Source of the DNA: Myxococcales bacterium
Lineage (GTDB): Bacteria > Myxococcota_A > Polyangia > Polyangiales > Polyangiaceae
Direction: 5' to 3'
Assembly: GCA_004193285.1 (NCBI GenBank)
Contig: SECP01000070.1
Coordinates: forward strand, 1 to 32,805
DNA: 32,805 bases
In this document: in pieces, positions 22,497 through 30,853 of the stretch
Layout: each line of letters opens with the position of its first letter
Numbering within the stretch: position 1 is the stretch's first letter
The notes under the pieces: model-generated
What the model saw: only the letters and a program-made list of their open reading frames with translations
What the model was told of the DNA's origin: nothing
Databases searched by the model: none
Translations under genes and position numbers: made by a program

Positions 22497-23915
22497 ATGT
22501 CCCAGAAGAGCACCAACACGCAGTCCCATGGGGCGCAGGCCCGCCGCGAGGATGAGTACACGGAGGACTCCCCCGAGCAAACCGCCGTACGCGCTGCCCC
22601 CTCGGGGCTGAGCGCGGATGGCCCGGAGAGCAGCCCGGAGGAGTTTCTGGAGTCAGCAGGCGCGGACGCCGCGGGGTTTCAGTCCGAGGCGCCGGCGCCT
22701 GCCGCGGACGCCTCCAACGACTCCATGCTCTCGCGCTATTTCCGCGACATGGCGACCCACCAGGTGATGGGTCCGGACGAAGAGCTGCGCGCCGCGCAAG
22801 CGGTGGAGCTGGCAGAAGTCGAGCACTGGACCGCGCTGCTTGCCTACGTCCCGGTGGCCGAGCGCATGCTGGATATGCTGGACGCCGGCCTCGGCGCCAT
22901 GAATCCGGAAGAGCGACCGGAAATTCCGCAGATCGCCGAGCTCCGCAAGCTGGTGAAGGTCTACAAGAAGCAGCGCTCTAAGCTGCACGCGGACCAGCAG
23001 CGCACGTGGGCGGAGCTCTCGGCCGGCCTGGCGCATGACGTTCGCCTTCCCGACTCGGACCGCATCTGGATGCACGGCGCGCTTCGCTTGGCGAAGGACG
23101 CAGGTCGCCTCCCGGACGAGGACACCGCGGAGGTAGAGGTCGAAAACATCCCGGAGACGCCGGCCTACAAGCGCTACCTGGACAAGGTGCGCTCGTCGGA
23201 TATGGCCCAGCGCCGGGTGAAGAACCGCTTCGTGAAGGCCAACCTTCGCTTGGTGGTGAGCATCGCCCGCCGCTACAACCGCGGTCGCCTGCCCCTGATC
23301 GATCTGATTCAGGAAGGCAACATCGGCCTGATGAAGGCGGTGGAGCGCTTCGACCACACGCGCGGCTACCGGTTCAGCACCTACGCTTCGTGGTGGATTC
23401 GCCACGCGATCAGCCGCGCTCTGGCCGACAAGGGCCGCGCGGTTCGTATTCCGGTCCACATGCTGGATACGTACAACCGCGTGTCGCGCGCGACGCAGAC
23501 CATCATCGCGCGAACGGGCAAGGAGCCGACGATCGAGGAGCTCGAGAAAGAGACGGGCGTCCCCCGCGACAAGCTCGACAAGGTGAAGGACCTCTACGCG
23601 GACACGCCGTTCTCCCTCGACCGCCCGGTGGGCGACGAGGACGGTCGTCGCTTCATCGACTTCCTGGTGGAGGAGAACTCGCTCTCCCCGTACGACTGCT
23701 TGGCCAACGCCAAGTGGGCGGAGGAAGTGCAGCGCCTGCTCGGTACCCTCACGCCCATCGAGTCGCGCATCATCCGTTGGCGTTTCGGCCTGGACAACGA
23801 GGACGAGCTCACGCTCAAGGAGATTGGCGACAAGTACAACCTGTCGCGCGAGCGCATCCGCCAGCTCCAGGAGCAAGCCATCGGAAAGATCCGCCGCCAG
23901 ATGCGGGAGTTCTGA
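22497..23915 (+). CDS. Sigma-70 family RNA polymerase sigma factor (group 1/2, RpoD/SigA-like core)
   Basis: A 472-residue sigma factor from this start. An acidic, disordered N-terminus (to about residue 75) leads to region 1.2 (MLSRYFRDMATHQVMGPDEEL), a helical spacer of about 130 residues, region 2 (NLRLVVSIARRYNRGRLPLIDLIQEGNIGLMKAVERFD, then YRFSTYASWWIRHAISRAL and RIPVHM), region 3, and region 4.2 (LTLKEIGDKYNLSRERIRQLQEQAIGKIRRQM). Region 1.1 of housekeeping RpoD is not evident, and region 2.4 has WIRHAISRAL where RpoD has WIRQAITRSI, so an alternative group 2 factor is likelier than the primary sigma. The ATG at 22497 has AGG six bases upstream. An in-frame ATG at 22179 would add 106 low-complexity residues without a binding site. 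A strong terminator follows. Confidence 0.85.
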   Translation: MSQKSTNTQSHGAQARREDEYTEDSPEQTAVRAAPSGLSADGPESSPEEFLESAGADAAGFQSEAPAPAADASNDSMLSRYFRDMATHQVMGPDEELRAAQAVELAEVEHWTALLAYVPVAERMLDMLDAGLGAMNPEERPEIPQIAELRKLVKVYKKQRSKLHADQQRTWAELSAGLAHDVRLPDSDRIWMHGALRLAKDAGRLPDEDTAEVEVENIPETPAYKRYLDKVRSSDMAQRRVKNRFVKANLRLVVSIARRYNRGRLPLIDLIQEGNIGLMKAVERFDHTRGYRFSTYASWWIRHAISRALADKGRAVRIPVHMLDTYNRVSRATQTIIARTGKEPTIEELEKETGVPRDKLDKVKDLYADTPFSLDRPVGDEDGRRFIDFLVEENSLSPYDCLANAKWAEEVQRLLGTLTPIESRIIRWRFGLDNEDELTLKEIGDKYNLSRERIRQLQEQAIGKIRRQMREF

Positions 23916-23958
23916 TCGAGCCGCGGATTTATAAACCTCTCGATCGATAGGGAAAAGA

Positions 23959-23996
23959 CGAGGTCGGCCCCAACTGCGGCCGACCTCGCTTTGTTT
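23959..23996 (+). terminator. Intrinsic terminator after the sigma factor gene
   Basis: Perfect 11-bp stem CGAGGTCGGCC (23959-23969) with GGCCGACCTCG (23978-23988), an 8-nt loop, then CTTTGTTT. It lies 43 bp past the stop codon and insulates the act operon from upstream transcription. Confidence 0.9.
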
Positions 23997-24122
23997 CGGG
24001 GCCCAGAACCTCAATATTTCAGGGCACTTGCAAGGGCCCAAAAGTTACGACGCGCCGTGGCGTGAATGAGCCTCGCGGCGGCGCCTGGAGCTGACGAAAA
24101 CGACGGCGGACTGCCCAACTAT

Positions 24123-24137
24123 CCGTAATCATTACGG
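24123..24137. promoter_or_regulatory. Palindrome CCGTAAT-C-ATTACGG upstream of the act promoter
   Basis: Perfect 7-bp arms around a single C, with outer CTGC and GCAG that could extend the symmetry across a bulge. The centre at 24130 is about 83 bp upstream of the predicted transcription start, a position typical of activator sites. It is AT-rich against a GC-rich background. The regulator is unknown. Confidence 0.5.
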
Positions 24138-24177
24138 GCAGTTGCTCCGCCTGCGAGCGCTCCGTCACGCGTGATCA

Positions 24178-24206
24178 TTTACATTTGGTTTTGGGCGGCG
24201 CATAAG
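24178..24206 (+). promoter_or_regulatory. Sigma-70-type promoter for the act operon
   Basis: TTTACA (24178-24183), exactly 17 bp, CATAAG (24201-24206). It has the same -10 hexamer and spacing as the rpmI promoter. The predicted start is near 24213. Confidence 0.6.
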
Positions 24207-24398
24207 GGCGCGCGTCCCCAGCGGAAAACGCCCTACACCGGCGCTTCGTCCCGCCCGAGGTCTCGACTTTTCGAAACAAAAGCCGCGGCCTAGCCCCGGC
24301 GGGAGTGTTCCCCTACCCCGCCAAATGACCTCGACCTCGATAACCCCTCGCACGCGACAGCTCCGAGTGTCGCGCGCGTGCTTGCTCGGTCTGTCTTC

Positions 24399-25052
24399 AT
24401 GAGCCTCTTCGTCTTCCCTCGTTGGGCCAATAAAACACGACAGCTCGCCGGCTTGTTCCTGAGCACCGCGCCCATCTACGTGATTGGCCTGGTCTGGTAC
24501 GGCGCTTCCCCCAAGACGACTGACGTGGGGTACCAGCCCAAGCAGCCGGTCCCCTACAGCCATCAGCTCCACGCTGGGCAGATGGGCATGGACTGCCGGT
24601 ACTGTCACAACACGGTGGAGAAGGCTGCGCACGCCGCCGTCCCGCCTACCGCGACGTGCATGAACTGCCACAGCAAGGTGTGGACGACCAGCCCGAAGCT
24701 GGCGCCCGTACGTGACAGCTACGCGAGCGGCCTGCCGGTGGAGTGGATCAAAGTCCACGACTTGCCGGACTACGCTTACTTCAACCACAGCGCGCACGTG
24801 ACGCGCGGCGTGGGCTGCGTCACCTGCCACGACCGCGTGGATCAGATGGAAGAAGTCTATCAAGCGCAACCGCTCAGCATGAGCTGGTGCTTGGACTGCC
24901 ACCGTCACCCGGAGCCGAACCTTCGCCCCCCTTCCGAGGTCACCAACATGACCTGGAAGGCGCCGAACGGTGATCCCGAAGCGTACGGCGCCAAGCTCCG
25001 CGCCGAGAACCACATCAACCCGCCCACCGACTGCTCGACATGTCATCGATGA
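24399..25052 (+). CDS. actA: Alternative complex III pentaheme cytochrome c subunit ActA
   Basis: A 217-residue multiheme cytochrome anchored by one N-terminal membrane helix (about 18-35), with the rest in the periplasm. Five CXXCH heme sites lie at residues 66-70 (CRYCH), 87-91 (CMNCH), 140-144 (CVTCH), 164-168 (CLDCH) and 212-216 (CSTCH), the ActA count. It passes electrons from the ActB iron-sulfur clusters toward the monoheme cytochrome. The ATG at 24399 gives MSLFVFPRWANKTRQLAG, matching family starts; a GTG at 24378 is possible but adds seven unlikely residues. No good ribosome binding site is visible. It overlaps actB and is the first gene of a tight operon. Confidence 0.95.
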   Translation: MSLFVFPRWANKTRQLAGLFLSTAPIYVIGLVWYGASPKTTDVGYQPKQPVPYSHQLHAGQMGMDCRYCHNTVEKAAHAAVPPTATCMNCHSKVWTTSPKLAPVRDSYASGLPVEWIKVHDLPDYAYFNHSAHVTRGVGCVTCHDRVDQMEEVYQAQPLSMSWCLDCHRHPEPNLRPPSEVTNMTWKAPNGDPEAYGAKLRAENHINPPTDCSTCHR

Positions 25053-28000
25053 ACAAGAAGCTCAGGGTTCTCGATTCCGCGAGCGGCGCCGCCGCGCCGC
25101 GCGCCGCAGACACCGCCCCGCCCTCCTACTGGCGCAGCATGGCGGAGCTAGACCAGACGCCGGAGTTTCGCGAGGCCGTCGAGCGTGAGTTTCAGGAGCC
25201 GCTCGAGCAGCTGCCGCCGAACTCCCCCGGTCGTCGCCGCTTCATGCAGGTGATGGGCGCGTCCTTCTCGCTCGCGGGCCTCGCGGGTTGCCGCTGGCAA
25301 GAGGACAAGATCGTGCCGATGACTCGCCGGCCCGAAGGCGTCATTCCTGGCACGACGACCCGCTATGCGACGGCGATGGAGCTCAATGGCGTGGCCCTTG
25401 GCCTGCACGCCACCAGCTACGACGGCCGACCGATCAAGGTGGACGGCAACCCGCTGCACCCCGAGAGCCTGGGCGCGGCCAGCGTTTACCACCAGGGCAG
25501 CGTCCTCGGAGTTTACGACCCGGACCGCAGCGATGCAGTCACGCAAAAGAGCGGTAGCAAGCGCGAAATTACGACCTTTGCCGCTTTCGACAAGGCCGCG
25601 AAGGAGGAGCTCAAGAAGCTCCGTGCGAACCGCGGGGAGGGCCTGCGCGTCCTCGCCGAACGTAGCTCCTCTCCCACCCTCGCGGCCCTGAAGGATCGCT
25701 GGCTGACCGCGTTCCCGCTCTCCAAGTGGATCGTGTTCGAGGCGCTGGCGAGCAATGGTCGCCCCGCCGGTACCGCGCTCGCTTTCGGCAAGCCGCACCG
25801 CGTTCACTACGCCTTCGCCGAGGCCCGCGTCGTCCTCAGCTTGGACGCGGACTTCATGTCCGCGACCTTCCCGGGGGGCCTCGCCAACGCGCGGGGGTTC
25901 ATCAAGAACCGCGTCCCGGACCACGGAGAGATGAATCGCTCGTACGTGATCGAGAGCGCATTCTCCGGCACTGGCGCGACTTCGGACCACCGACTCGCGC
26001 TGCGCTCCGAACAGATCAAGGCCGTTGCCGCTTACTTGGACGCCGAGATTAGCGCCAAGGCGAACGCGCTGCCGGAGCAGGGTGCGGCCCAAGCCAAGCC
26101 CACGGCCGAGTTCCTGAGCGACGCGAAGGTGGCGAAGTTCTTGGGCGCGGTCGCCAAGGACCTGCTCGCCAACATCGGTAAGAGCATCATCGTCGCGGGC
26201 CTGCACCAGCCCGCGGAGGTTCACGCCCTGGTCGAGCGCCTGAACGTGCTGCTCGGCAACGTCGGCCGAACCGTGTTCTACACGGAGGACGCCCCTGAAT
26301 CGGTCACTTCGGACGCCGAGAGCTTGAAGGCGCTCACGGAGGAGATCGCCGCAGGTCGCGTGCAAACTCTGCTCGTCCTCGGTGGCAACCCCGCCTACGA
26401 CGCGCCGGCGGACGTCGCGTTCGGCGCCGCCATGGACAAGGTGCCGTTCAGCGTGAGGCTAGGCCTCTACGAGGACGAGACCTCGCAGGTGGCGACTTGG
26501 CACTTGCCGGCCGCGCACTACCTGGAGAGCTGGGGGGACGCGCGCGCTTACGACGGCACGATCAGCATCGTGCAGCCGCTCATCGCGCCGATCTTCGGCG
26601 GCCGCTCGGCCTTGGAGCTGGTGGCGCGTCTGCTCGGTGAGGAGCCGAAGGGCCTGGAGCTCGTTCGGGCGCAGCACAAGGGTGCGCTCGGCGATGACCG
26701 CCGCTTCCGCAAGGCCATCCACGACGGCATCGTAGAGGGCTCGGCCTTCGAGCGCGTGGCTCCCAACCTGCGGGCGATCGCACCGGTCAAGCTCGAGGAA
26801 CGAGCAGGCAGCGCGGCCGTGCAAAATGGCCAGCTGGAGGTGCGCTTCGTTCCGTGCCCCAAGGTCTATGACGGCCGCTTCGCCAACAACGCTTGGCTCC
26901 AAGAGTTGCCGGAGACCTTCTCCAAGTTGTCTTGGGACAACGCGGCGTTCTTCAGCGTGCCGACGGCCAAGGCCCTCGGAGTCACCGACGGTGACGTCCT
27001 CACGCTGACGCTCGGCGGCAAGACCGTGAAGGTGCCGGCGGTGGTGGCTCCCGGCCAAGCGGATGGCTCGGTCAAAGTAGCGCTCGGCTACGGCCGCACC
27101 CACGCGGGTCGCGTCGCCGGCAAGCTCGGCACGGACGTGGAACCGGTGGGCGGCAACGTCAACCTCATCCGCACGAGCGACGCCCCGTTCATCGCCGCCG
27201 GCCTGAACGTGCAGAACCATGGCCCCGGCAAGCGCCTGGCCAACACTCAAGACCTCTACGCCATGGACCAGATCGGTCTGGACGGCATCGCCCAGCGCCT
27301 CCCCGAGCTGGTGCGCGAGACCACCTTCGAGAAGTTCAAAGAGGAACCGGCCTTCGCCAAGCACGTCGTTCATCAGCCGCACGCGATGAACCTGTGGGTC
27401 GACCCCGTGTCCTACGAGGGCCACAAGTGGGGCATGGCAATCGACCTCAACAAGTGCATCGGTTGCAGCGCTTGCGTCACGGCTTGCCAGGCGGAAAACA
27501 ACATCCCCGTCGTCGGCCAAGAGAACGTGGCCATGGGCCGCGAGATGCTCTGGCTGCGTGTCGACCGTTACTACAAGGGTAACCCCAACGAGCCGGAGCT
27601 GCGTTTCCAGCCCATGCCTTGCCAGCAGTGCGAGAACGCGCCGTGCGAGCAGGTGTGCCCGGTGGGCGCGACCATGCACAGCCACGAGGGGCTGAACGAC
27701 ATGGTCTACAACCGCTGCATCGGCACCCGGTACTGCAGCAACAACTGCCCCTACAAGGTGCGGCGCTTCAACTACTTCAACTACAACTTGGACGTGATTG
27801 GCGTCACGCCGTACACGCCCACGGACGACCCGAAGATGAAGTTGAAGAGCATGGTCTTCAACCCCGAGGTCACGGTGCGCTCGCGCGGCGTGATGGAGAA
27901 GTGCACGTTCTGCGTGCAGCGCATCCAAAACGTGAAGATCCCCGCCAAGAACGCGCACCGCGCGATCGAAGACGGCGAGATCAAGACCGCGTGCCAGGAG

Positions 28001-28168
28001 ACGTGCCCGACCGAGGCGATCATCTTCGGCGACCTCAACGACGGCAAGAGCCGCGTCGCAGGTCTGCAGAAGCTGGACCGCTCCTACCAGTTGCTCGGCG
28101 AGTTCAACAATCGCCCGCGCGTCCAATACCTCGCGCGCATCACGAACCCGAATCCGGAGCTTGTCTGA
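25040..28168 (+). CDS. actB: Alternative complex III iron-sulfur/molybdopterin-fold subunit ActB
   Basis: A 1042-residue periplasmic subunit fusing a molybdopterin-oxidoreductase-like domain with a ferredoxin-like domain. After a conserved polar extension (YWRSMAELDQTPEFREAV) comes an internal Tat motif, RRRFMQ at 65-70, then a hydrophobic run and L81-A-G-C84, a possible lipobox. This extended Tat N-terminus is characteristic of ActB. In characterised ACIII the large domain carries no molybdenum cofactor. The C-terminal part binds clusters: C806-x-x-C-x-x-C with C816 (KCIGCSACVTAC), then PCQQCENAPCEQVCP from 861, CIGTRYCSNNCP, and KCTFCVQR with CQETCP. These match three 4Fe-4S clusters and one 3Fe-4S cluster. 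The start may also be the ATG at 25049, which forms an ATGA overlap with actA. Confidence 0.95.
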   Translation: MSSMNKKLRVLDSASGAAAPRAADTAPPSYWRSMAELDQTPEFREAVEREFQEPLEQLPPNSPGRRRFMQVMGASFSLAGLAGCRWQEDKIVPMTRRPEGVIPGTTTRYATAMELNGVALGLHATSYDGRPIKVDGNPLHPESLGAASVYHQGSVLGVYDPDRSDAVTQKSGSKREITTFAAFDKAAKEELKKLRANRGEGLRVLAERSSSPTLAALKDRWLTAFPLSKWIVFEALASNGRPAGTALAFGKPHRVHYAFAEARVVLSLDADFMSATFPGGLANARGFIKNRVPDHGEMNRSYVIESAFSGTGATSDHRLALRSEQIKAVAAYLDAEISAKANALPEQGAAQAKPTAEFLSDAKVAKFLGAVAKDLLANIGKSIIVAGLHQPAEVHALVERLNVLLGNVGRTVFYTEDAPESVTSDAESLKALTEEIAAGRVQTLLVLGGNPAYDAPADVAFGAAMDKVPFSVRLGLYEDETSQVATWHLPAAHYLESWGDARAYDGTISIVQPLIAPIFGGRSALELVARLLGEEPKGLELVRAQHKGALGDDRRFRKAIHDGIVEGSAFERVAPNLRAIAPVKLEERAGSAAVQNGQLEVRFVPCPKVYDGRFANNAWLQELPETFSKLSWDNAAFFSVPTAKALGVTDGDVLTLTLGGKTVKVPAVVAPGQADGSVKVALGYGRTHAGRVAGKLGTDVEPVGGNVNLIRTSDAPFIAAGLNVQNHGPGKRLANTQDLYAMDQIGLDGIAQRLPELVRETTFEKFKEEPAFAKHVVHQPHAMNLWVDPVSYEGHKWGMAIDLNKCIGCSACVTACQAENNIPVVGQENVAMGREMLWLRVDRYYKGNPNEPELRFQPMPCQQCENAPCEQVCPVGATMHSHEGLNDMVYNRCIGTRYCSNNCPYKVRRFNYFNYNLDVIGVTPYTPTDDPKMKLKSMVFNPEVTVRSRGVMEKCTFCVQRIQNVKIPAKNAHRAIEDGEIKTACQETCPTEAIIFGDLNDGKSRVAGLQKLDRSYQLLGEFNNRPRVQYLARITNPNPELV

Positions 28169-28170
28169 AC

Positions 28171-29601
28171 ATGGCCTCCGCCAGCGACTTCAATCCGTTC
28201 CAAGCCCCGCCCAAGGGCGACAACATGTTCGCGCAGATCACGGACAACGTGACGCGCATCATGGAGGCTCCCAAGCCCCCGCGGGCCTGGTACATCGCCT
28301 TCGGCATCGCGCTCTGCATGCTGACGATGTTCCTCGGCAGCATCACCTGGGCCGCGTGGACCGGTATCGGCGTGTGGGGCAACATGATGCCCGTCGCCTG
28401 GGCCTTCCCGATCGTGAACTTCGTGTTCTGGATCGGCATCGGCCACGCCGGCACGCTCATCAGCGCCGTGCTGTTCCTGTTTCGCCAGAACTGGCGCACC
28501 GCGATCAACCGCTTCGCTGAAGCGATGACGATCTTCGCGGTCATGTGCGCCGGCATCTTCCCGGGCGTCCACATCGGCCGGCCCTGGCTGCCCTACTACA
28601 TGATGCCCATCCCCAATCAGATGGGCATGTGGCCGCAATACCGCAGCCCGCTCGAGTGGGATATTTTTGCCGTGAGCACCTACGCCACGGTTTCTATCCT
28701 GTTCTGGTACATGGGCATGATCCCGGACTTCGCGACCTTCCGCGACAAGTCCACGTCCACCGCGAAGCGAGTGGCCTACGGCATCGTAGCGATGGGCTGG
28801 CGCGGCTCCTCCCGCCAGTGGCATCGCTACGAACGCGCCTACCTGATCCTCGCCGCGCTCGCGACGCCGCTCGTGCTCTCCGTGCACTCCGTCGTTTCGT
28901 TCGACTTCGCGACCGCGCAGCTACCCGGCTGGCACGCGACCATCTTCCCCCCCTACTTCGTCGCCGGCGCCATCTTCGGCGGCTTTGCGATGGTGGTGGT
29001 GCTGGCGGTTCCGGCCCGGCAGTTCTTCGGCCTCAAGCGCATCATCACGATTCGGCACCTGGAGCTCATGAACAAAATCATGATCGCTACGGGTCTGCTC
29101 GTTGGTTACGCGTACGGGATGGAGTTCTTCATCTCCTGGTACAGCGGCAGCGAGTACGAGGGCTTCACGTTCGTGAACCGCCTGTTCGGCCCGTACGCCT
29201 GGGCTTACTGGACGATGATCGCCTGCAACGTCGTCTTCCCCCAGCTCTTCTGGTTCAAGAGCGTGCGAACCAACCCGTGGGCGACGCTGCTCATCGGCAT
29301 GGTCGTGAACGTCGGTATGTGGTTCGAGCGCTTCGTCATCATCTGCACCACGCTGACGCGCGACTTCTTGCCCTCCAGCTGGGGTTACTACCTCCCGACC
29401 AAGTTCGACTTCATGACCCTGGGCGGAAGCTTCGGCCTGTTCTTCACGCTGTTCCTGCTGTTCTGCCGCTACCTCCCGATGGTGGCGATGTCGGAAGTGA
29501 AAGCCTTCAGCCCCGCGGGCGGCCACGCGCGCCCGCACCTGCACGGTCATCATGGCCATGACCACGACGCGCACGACGACGCGCACGCCCCCGCCCACTG
29601 A
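28171..29601 (+). CDS. actC: Alternative complex III NrfD-like quinol-binding membrane subunit ActC
   Basis: A 476-residue integral inner membrane protein of the NrfD/PsrC family with about ten hydrophobic helices, such as AWYIAFGIALCMLTMFLGSI, FPIVNFVFWIGIGHAGTLIS and GWHATIFPPYFVAGAIFGG. It forms one of the two membrane cores of ACIII and holds the quinol oxidation site near ActB. The segments WIGIGHAGTLISAV and SVHSVVSFDFA are typical of the family. Unusually, the last 27 or so residues are cytoplasm-exposed, polar and histidine-rich (HARPHLHGHHGHDHDAHDD), about ten His, which could bind metal. The gene starts 2 bp after actB; the start is set by the family N-terminus MASASDFNPFQAP. Confidence 0.95.
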   Translation: MASASDFNPFQAPPKGDNMFAQITDNVTRIMEAPKPPRAWYIAFGIALCMLTMFLGSITWAAWTGIGVWGNMMPVAWAFPIVNFVFWIGIGHAGTLISAVLFLFRQNWRTAINRFAEAMTIFAVMCAGIFPGVHIGRPWLPYYMMPIPNQMGMWPQYRSPLEWDIFAVSTYATVSILFWYMGMIPDFATFRDKSTSTAKRVAYGIVAMGWRGSSRQWHRYERAYLILAALATPLVLSVHSVVSFDFATAQLPGWHATIFPPYFVAGAIFGGFAMVVVLAVPARQFFGLKRIITIRHLELMNKIMIATGLLVGYAYGMEFFISWYSGSEYEGFTFVNRLFGPYAWAYWTMIACNVVFPQLFWFKSVRTNPWATLLIGMVVNVGMWFERFVIICTTLTRDFLPSSWGYYLPTKFDFMTLGGSFGLFFTLFLLFCRYLPMVAMSEVKAFSPAGGHARPHLHGHHGHDHDAHDDAHAPAH

Positions 29602-29612
29602 CCGAGAAGACC

Positions 29613-30845
29613 ATGAGCGACGATCACACGCCCAAGGCTGAAAGCACAGCCCCCGAGCTCCACGGCATCCTCGCCGAGTACGACACGCCGGACCAGCTGA
29701 TCAGCGCGGCGGAGAAGGTGCGCAAGGCGGGCTTCGAGAAGTGGGATACGTACAGCCCGTTCCCGGTGCACGGCATCGACGCCGCGATGGGCATCAAGAT
29801 GACGATCCTGCCCTGGCTCACGCTGGGCGCGGGCCTCACCGGCCTCGCTACTGCGATCCTGATGCAGTGGTGGATGAACGCGTACGACTACCCGTGGCTG
29901 ATCTCGGGCAAGCCGATCTGGAGCATTCCGGCCAACGTGCCGATCATGTTCGAGCTCACCGTCTTGTTCAGCGCCATCACCACGCTGGTCGGCATGTTGA
30001 TGCTGAACAACTTGCCGCACCCGGCGCACCCGCTGGATCACGTGAAGCGGTTCGCCCGCGTCACGGACGACAAGTTCTTCCTGCTCATCCAGGCTGCGGA
30101 CGGCAAGTTCGACGAGGCGGACACCCGCGCTCTGATCGATTCCACCCAGCCGGTCGCGGTGGAAGACGTGATGGAAGATCGCGTCACCCCCGACACGATG
30201 CCCAAGCCGCTCGTTTACGCGCTGGTCGTGGTGACGGCGGCTGCGGTCGTGCCCCTCGCCCTAGCCGTCAAGGCCCGGCACTCCAAGACCGAGAAGCCGC
30301 GCGTCCACCTGATCCAGGACATGGACTCGCAGCCCAAGTACAAGGCGCAGCGCGAGAACCCCATCTTCGCGGACGGCCGCGCCGATCGCGAGGCCCTGCC
30401 CGGCACCGTTCCGGTCGGTCACCTCAACGAGGACGACCACCTGTTCCGCGGCCGCGCCGGCGACGCGTGGGCTCGCACCTTCCCCGCTCAGATCGAGCTC
30501 TCGGAAGAGACGATCGCCCGCGGCAAGCAGCGCTTCGGCATCTTCTGCGCGCCTTGCCACGGTCAAGCCGGCAACGGCGACGGCATGGTCCACCAGCGTG
30601 CAGACGCGCTCGGTCAGGGTGGCTGGATTCAGCCGAGCAACATCAACCAGGACTACCTGCGCACCATGCCGGTGGGTGAGCTCTTCAACAGCATCACCAA
30701 CGGCGTTCGCAACATGCCCGCCTACGGTCCGCAAATCCCGCCGGAGGACCGCTGGGCCATCATCCTGTACGTGCGCGCGCTCCAGCGCAGCCAGCAGGGC
30801 ACCCTCAACGACGTGCCCGAGTCCGAGCGCGGCAGCTTGAAGTGA
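29613..30845 (+). CDS. actDE: Fused alternative complex III subunits ActD (DUF3341) and ActE (monoheme cytochrome c)
   Basis: A 410-residue single frame joining two subunits that are separate in the best-known ACIII. Residues about 15-185 are the DUF3341/ActD domain (GILAEYDTPDQLISAAEKVRKAG, WDTYSPFPVHGIDAAMG), with two membrane helices at about 65-88 and 112-132. A third helix at about 199-219 (LVYALVVVTAAAVVPLALAV) leads to a periplasmic cytochrome c domain (about 285-395) with C312-A-P-C315-H316 and a likely distal ligand M368 in RNMPAY. The segment between them (MDSQPKYKAQRENPIFADGRAMRE-like, about 237-285) resembles the normal ActE N-terminal region, but no second signal peptide or lipobox is present; the third helix replaces it. 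No frameshift or stop is seen at the junction. It sits between actC (11-bp gap) and actF (8-bp gap). Confidence 0.92.
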   Translation: MSDDHTPKAESTAPELHGILAEYDTPDQLISAAEKVRKAGFEKWDTYSPFPVHGIDAAMGIKMTILPWLTLGAGLTGLATAILMQWWMNAYDYPWLISGKPIWSIPANVPIMFELTVLFSAITTLVGMLMLNNLPHPAHPLDHVKRFARVTDDKFFLLIQAADGKFDEADTRALIDSTQPVAVEDVMEDRVTPDTMPKPLVYALVVVTAAAVVPLALAVKARHSKTEKPRVHLIQDMDSQPKYKAQRENPIFADGRADREALPGTVPVGHLNEDDHLFRGRAGDAWARTFPAQIELSEETIARGKQRFGIFCAPCHGQAGNGDGMVHQRADALGQGGWIQPSNINQDYLRTMPVGELFNSITNGVRNMPAYGPQIPPEDRWAIILYVRALQRSQQGTLNDVPESERGSLK

Positions 30846-30853
30846 GAGACGAC

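Larger units (their letters stand above)
23997..24398. other. Regulatory gap upstream of the act operon
   Basis: About 400 bp without a gene. It contains a palindrome (24123-24137), a promoter (24178-24206) and about 190 nt of predicted leader before actA. Overlapping frames on the minus strand are not credible. No riboswitch was recognised in the leader. Confidence 0.6.

Noticed and set aside
24165..25046. Minus-strand frame opposite actA
   Set aside because: It is an antisense shadow of the pentaheme cytochrome gene and its promoter region.
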